From NCBI GenBank assembly GCA_041674745.1, contig JBAYVD010000006.1, forward strand, positions 1 through 64,000: a stretch of 64,000 nucleotides of DNA, read 5' to 3'. Every line of letters starts with the position of its first letter. Positions within the stretch are counted from its first letter, which is position 1. Source of the DNA: UBA2040 sp041674745 (GTDB lineage Bacteria > Bacteroidota > Bacteroidia > Flavobacteriales_D > Crocinitomicaceae). A program made the translations under genes and the position numbers. The notes beneath the pieces are model-generated. The model ran no database searches. It had not been told where the DNA came from and saw nothing but the letters and a program-made list of their open reading frames with translations. This document shows positions 60,991 through 64,000 of the stretch, in pieces.

Positions 60991-61578
60991 ATGAAAACAA
61001 TGACAGGCGAAGAAATTATAGCGAATCTAAGTGCTTTGGTAGAGGACTATTCGAATGTAGTTGAGAAGAAATTAAAGCATTTATCGGAGGAGCAATTGAA
61101 TTGGAAGGCTACTTCTGATGCATGGTCATTGAATGAGGTTTTTGCGCATCTCAATGAATACGCACAATTTTATCATGAAGCATTTCAAAAGAAAATACAA
61201 ATCACCAAATTTCGCACCCCTACTGACAGTTTCGTTTCTTCACCGCTTGGAAGAGCCGCTTGGAGAAGTATGAAGCTTGGGAATGCGAAAAATGTGAAAC
61301 GGAAATTTAGAGCTGTTTCTGCTTACAATCCAAGTGTAAGCCCCAAATTGGTCAAAGGAAATGACTGGAAAATATTTCTTGACAAACAAATTGAATTACG
61401 CCAAATTTTAAAGGATGCAAAGCGCATCAATATCCGCAAAGCCAAGGCACCTATCTCCCTTTCAAAAATCATTAAATTCAGAATGGGCGATGCGTTTTAC
61501 TTTGTCATTTATCACAATGAAAGACATGTGCAGCAAGCATTGAATACCATCTCCCATCCAAAATTTCCGAAAAAATAA
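60991..61578 (+). CDS. DinB family protein
   Basis: 195 residues from the ATG at 60991. An open frame extends upstream to 60727 but runs across surE and is not credible. The four-helix DinB fold is visible: WNWKATSDAWSLNEVFAHLNEYAQFYHEAF-type first metal site (His in FAHLNE) and the last helix IYHNERHVQQAL with two histidines, matching the DinB three-His metal site. Cytosolic metal-dependent enzyme class, often bacillithiol- or mycothiol-linked transferases in other phyla. The reaction here is unknown. Stop and next ATG overlap (TAATG), so it is cotranscribed with the NlpC/P60 gene. Confidence 0.88.
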   Translation: MKTMTGEEIIANLSALVEDYSNVVEKKLKHLSEEQLNWKATSDAWSLNEVFAHLNEYAQFYHEAFQKKIQITKFRTPTDSFVSSPLGRAAWRSMKLGNAKNVKRKFRAVSAYNPSVSPKLVKGNDWKIFLDKQIELRQILKDAKRINIRKAKAPISLSKIIKFRMGDAFYFVIYHNERHVQQALNTISHPKFPKK

Positions 61579-62330
61579 TGAAAGGAACCTACTTTTTTTG
61601 TTCCATTAGTATATCGCCACTTCGGTCAGAAATGACCGACAGCAGTGAAATGGTGAGTCAATTACTTTTTGGTGAAGTTGTAGAATTACTTGAGTCAGAA
61701 AAACAATGGCGGAAAGTAAGGTCAATGAACGATCAATACGAAGGTTGGACCGATGAAAAGAGCTTATTGCCACTGACAGAAAAAGAAATGCGAAATTGGT
61801 TATCCGAGCGTGATTTATTGCCGGAAAGTGCAGCTTCTTTCCGAACGATTGATGGCACCATTTTATTGACAAAAGGCGCTTATTTCTCCGATGATCAAGA
61901 TTTTTCAATTGGTTCCTTCGCTGTACATAGACTTTCAGAACTGCACACCAAAGTTGATTCCTTAGAACTAACAGCACTTTCTTATTTGAATGCACCTTAT
62001 TTGTGGGGAGGAAAAACAATTTTTGGAATTGATTGTTCTGGTTTCACCCAAATGGTGTTTCGCTTTCATGGCATCCAATTACCGCGAGATGCGAATCAGC
62101 AAGCAGAAGATGGTCAAGAAATTCCTTTTGAGTTGAGAGAAGCTGGAGATTTAGCTTTCTTTAAAAACGCATTGGACAGAATTACTCATGTGGGTATTAT
62201 AACTAAAGAAAAGAAAATCATTCATGCCCACGGCAAGGTACGCATTGATGAATTGAATCAAAATGGCATTTACAATGCCGAAAAAGAAACAATCAGTCAT
62301 AACTTGGCTGTTATAAAACGATATCATTAA
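61578..62330 (+). CDS. NlpC/P60 (C40) cell-wall peptidase with SH3-like domain
   Basis: 250 residues. An N-terminal bacterial SH3-like part (about 15-110: VVELLESEKQWRKVRSM, YEGWTDE) precedes the C40 peptidase (about 130-250) with catalytic Cys153 in GIDCSGFTQMVF, His204 in THVGI and a third residue near His216. It cuts peptidoglycan cross-links (gamma-D-Glu-diaminopimelate) in most members. A clear signal peptide is not visible, though the N-terminus is hydrophobic (TYFFCSISI). Translationally coupled to the DinB gene. Confident on family. Confidence 0.9.
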   Translation: MKGTYFFCSISISPLRSEMTDSSEMVSQLLFGEVVELLESEKQWRKVRSMNDQYEGWTDEKSLLPLTEKEMRNWLSERDLLPESAASFRTIDGTILLTKGAYFSDDQDFSIGSFAVHRLSELHTKVDSLELTALSYLNAPYLWGGKTIFGIDCSGFTQMVFRFHGIQLPRDANQQAEDGQEIPFELREAGDLAFFKNALDRITHVGIITKEKKIIHAHGKVRIDELNQNGIYNAEKETISHNLAVIKRYH

Positions 62331-62365
62331 TAGCTTTTTAGCGCTATAAAACAAGGTAAAGAAAC

Positions 62366-62373
62366 TATATTTG
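62366..62373 (+). promoter_or_regulatory. -7 box of the epimerase gene
   Basis: TATATTTG matches TAnnTTTG and lies 13 bp before the ATG at 62387. No good -33 TTTG is seen, only a weak TTTTAG. Confidence 0.5.
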
Positions 62374-62386
62374 TAAAAATTTAAAA

Positions 62387-63307
62387 ATGAAAATACTCAT
62401 CACAGGCGGCGCTGGTTTTATTGGTAGTCACTTAACAGATAGATTGGTTGCTGACGGACACTCTGTCACGGTTTTGGATTCCTTACTAAGAGGAAACAAA
62501 CTGGCCAAAGAAACCTTTGACAAAATCGAATTTATCAAAGCCGATGTAAGAGATTTAGACGCCGTGGTGAGCGCATCCAAAAACTGTGATGTGATTTTTC
62601 ACATGGCAGCTGTTTTGGGTGTAGATATAGTAGCAGATAATCCAGTAGAAACGATGGATGTCGAGATTATCGGTACAAGAAATGTTGTTACAGCCGCTGA
62701 ATTGAACAATGTTAAAAAAGTACTTTACGCTAGTACTAGTGGGATATACGGTCACTCCAGTTTTGAAAAATCGCTTTCGGAAGAAGTATTAGTAGACCCG
62801 CGTACGAGTTACGCCATGGCCAAACGATACAATGAAATTTATCTTGCCTCGCACCATCAGGAAAAAGGATTGAATGCCATTTCTTTGCGTTTTTTCAACG
62901 TCTACGGCACAAGACAAGACAACCGAATGGTCGTTCCTCTTTTCTTTGAACAAGCCATTAGTAAAGTTCCGCTTTCCGTTTTTGGTTCAGGAGAACAGAC
63001 ACGTGATTTCACCTACATCGAAGATACCATTGAAGCCTGTGTTCGCTGTATGAGTTTAAATGGCTGTCAAATAATCAATATTGCCAACGAAGAAGAATAC
63101 CAAATAAAGGACGTGGCTGATATGATAAAAGAAATAACCGAGTCATCCTCAGAAATAAAATTCATTGAAGCTCCCAAAAAACGATATGATTACGAAGTAG
63201 GTCGTCGTATTGGCAGTTCTTCCAAATTACAAGAATTAACGGGGTACAAACCCCATACAAAATTAAGAGATGGCTTAACCCAAATCTTTATTGCACAACA
63301 TAAATAA
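62387..63307 (+). CDS. NAD-dependent sugar-nucleotide epimerase/dehydratase (extended SDR)
   Basis: 306 residues. Rossmann motif GGAGFIG at 7-13, Ser in ASTSGIYG (about 116-122) and catalytic Tyr142/Lys146 (YAMAK) mark the extended short-chain dehydrogenase family. Later NVYGTRQDNRMVVPLF and TRDFTYIEDT fit UDP-glucose/UDP-glucuronate epimerase-like enzymes. It could be a GalE serving the galactose operon, but that operon is 22 kb away and the fit to strict GalE is loose, so I do not assign a symbol. Cytosolic; monocistronic or with glyA. Confidence 0.85.
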   Translation: MKILITGGAGFIGSHLTDRLVADGHSVTVLDSLLRGNKLAKETFDKIEFIKADVRDLDAVVSASKNCDVIFHMAAVLGVDIVADNPVETMDVEIIGTRNVVTAAELNNVKKVLYASTSGIYGHSSFEKSLSEEVLVDPRTSYAMAKRYNEIYLASHHQEKGLNAISLRFFNVYGTRQDNRMVVPLFFEQAISKVPLSVFGSGEQTRDFTYIEDTIEACVRCMSLNGCQIINIANEEEYQIKDVADMIKEITESSSEIKFIEAPKKRYDYEVGRRIGSSSKLQELTGYKPHTKLRDGLTQIFIAQHK

Positions 63308-63329
63308 GTATCACATTAGAATTTACCCC

Positions 63330-64000
63330 ATGAATAGAGACAACGTAATTTTTGACTTAATCAAAGAAGAAAAACACCGACAACTGAATGGAATTGAATT
63401 GATTGCATCAGAAAATTTTGTAAGCGATCAAGTAATGGAAGCAATGGGAAGTGTATTAACGAATAAATACGCAGAAGGCTTACCAGGAAAGAGATATTAC
63501 GGCGGTTGTGAAGTTGTTGATAAGGTAGAACAATTGGCCATTGACCGACTTTGCCAATTGTTTAAAGCCACTTGGGCAAATGTACAACCGCATTCTGGCG
63601 CACAAGCGAACGCTGCTGTATTTTTAGCTTGTTTGAATCCGGGGGATAAAATACTTGGTTTTGACTTATCGCATGGCGGTCACTTGACCCACGGTTCACC
63701 CGTTAATTTCTCTGGAAAATTATATGAACCTCATTTTTACGGTGTCAGCAAAGAAACAGGTTATGTGGATTACGATTTGATGGAAAGTCAAGCACGTGCC
63801 ATTCGACCGAAAATGATTATCTGTGGAGCATCTGCTTACAGCCGCGATTGGGATTATGCACGTATTCGAAAAGTTGCAGACGAGGTTGGTGCCTTGGTTT
63901 TGGCGGATATTTCTCATCCAGCTGGATTGATTGCAGCTGGATTATTGCAAGATCCATTGGAGCATTGCCACATTGTAACTTCTACAACACACAAAACCTT
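63330..64000 (+). CDS. glyA: Serine hydroxymethyltransferase, 5' part (runs off window)
   Basis: Starts at the ATG 63330 and continues past the window edge (223 codons visible). Visible motifs: IELIASENFVS, TNKYAEGLPGKRYYGGCE, VQPHSGAQANAAVF, LSHGGHLTHGSPVN, and the PLP-binding region with Lys in TSTTHKT near the end. These are classical GlyA signatures. It interconverts serine and glycine with tetrahydrofolate. The gene begins 22 bp after the epimerase. The C-terminal half is not in the window. Confidence 0.95.
   Translation, partial: MNRDNVIFDLIKEEKHRQLNGIELIASENFVSDQVMEAMGSVLTNKYAEGLPGKRYYGGCEVVDKVEQLAIDRLCQLFKATWANVQPHSGAQANAAVFLACLNPGDKILGFDLSHGGHLTHGSPVNFSGKLYEPHFYGVSKETGYVDYDLMESQARAIRPKMIICGASAYSRDWDYARIRKVADEVGALVLADISHPAGLIAAGLLQDPLEHCHIVTSTTHKT

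Noticed and set aside
62387..63307. Assignment as galE
   Set aside because: The protein is an extended SDR, but its sequence fits UDP-glucuronate/other epimerases equally well, and it is far from the galactose operon.
1..64000. CRISPR arrays, rRNA genes, phage structural genes, replication origin
   Set aside because: No regularly spaced palindromic repeats, no rRNA-like stretch, no phage gene and no dnaA-box cluster were seen. The only tandem repeats are the IS end and the tRNA-associated 130-bp block.

Overview
The window reads as a chromosomal segment of a Bacteroidota bacterium, most likely Flavobacteriales in the Fluviicola/Crocinitomicaceae neighbourhood. The grounds are four proteins with C-terminal type IX secretion (T9SS) type A sorting domains (YPNP or FPNP motif plus a beta-rich tail), TAnnTTTG-type promoter boxes, AT-rich intergenic DNA, TonB-dependent receptors with a carboxypeptidase-like N-domain, and the surE/lpxB neighbourhood. 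The placement is inference from gene content, not from a marker gene.

Region 1-16.4 kb is accessory in character. It opens with the multiply repeated terminus of an IS21-like element, and a diverged inverted partial copy lies at about 7.15-7.20 kb. Between them is a minus-strand copper module: two multicopper oxidases (one Tat/lipoprotein type, one T9SS type), a heavy-metal-associated (HMA) lipoprotein, a small outer-membrane barrel, a T9SS protein and two small HYC_CC_PP-type cysteine proteins. Next is a translationally coupled three-gene sensory operon: barrel protein, PhnD-like binding lipoprotein, and a PAS/HAMP/SpoIIE phosphatase. Two ~81-bp direct repeats, plus a degenerate third copy, separate these modules. 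A polysaccharide deacetylase gene with an in-frame amber codon and a TonB-dependent receptor follow.

Region 16.4-31.4 kb holds a DUF1800/DUF1501 operon with a barrel protein and a lipoprotein, a small membrane protein, a VOC protein, a DUF1826-like protein, an alpha-L-fucosidase (GH29) plus GH3 pair, katG, and a DUF1624 acyltransferase-like membrane protein.

Region 31.4-40.9 kb is a compact galactan/galactose operon on the minus strand (galM, GH53 endo-galactanase, GH2 beta-galactosidase, galK, galT, sodium:sugar symporter). It diverges from a GntR-type regulator, and the intergenic gap carries three ACCAGT boxes. A PepSY membrane protein and a siderophore-type TonB receptor follow, with a palindromic iron-box-like site.

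Region 44.6-46.4 kb has tRNA-Ala(GGC), whose 3' end is the start of an exact 130-bp tandem repeat, and a T9SS SGNH-hydrolase/PKD protein.

Region 46.5-57.4 kb is the most striking: a DivIC-like gene, then an apparent operon for a redox conduit. It encodes a di-heme b-type membrane protein, a membrane-anchored ferredoxin/flavin oxidoreductase with unusual cluster motifs, cytochromes with 23 and 13 CxxCH motifs, an outer-membrane barrel, an OB-fold lipoprotein and a fused cytochrome-c maturase (CcsBA).

The remainder (57.4-64 kb) looks like core genome: a SpoIID-domain protein, lpxB, a small membrane protein, surE, a DinB-family protein, an NlpC/P60 peptidase, an SDR epimerase and the 5' part of glyA.
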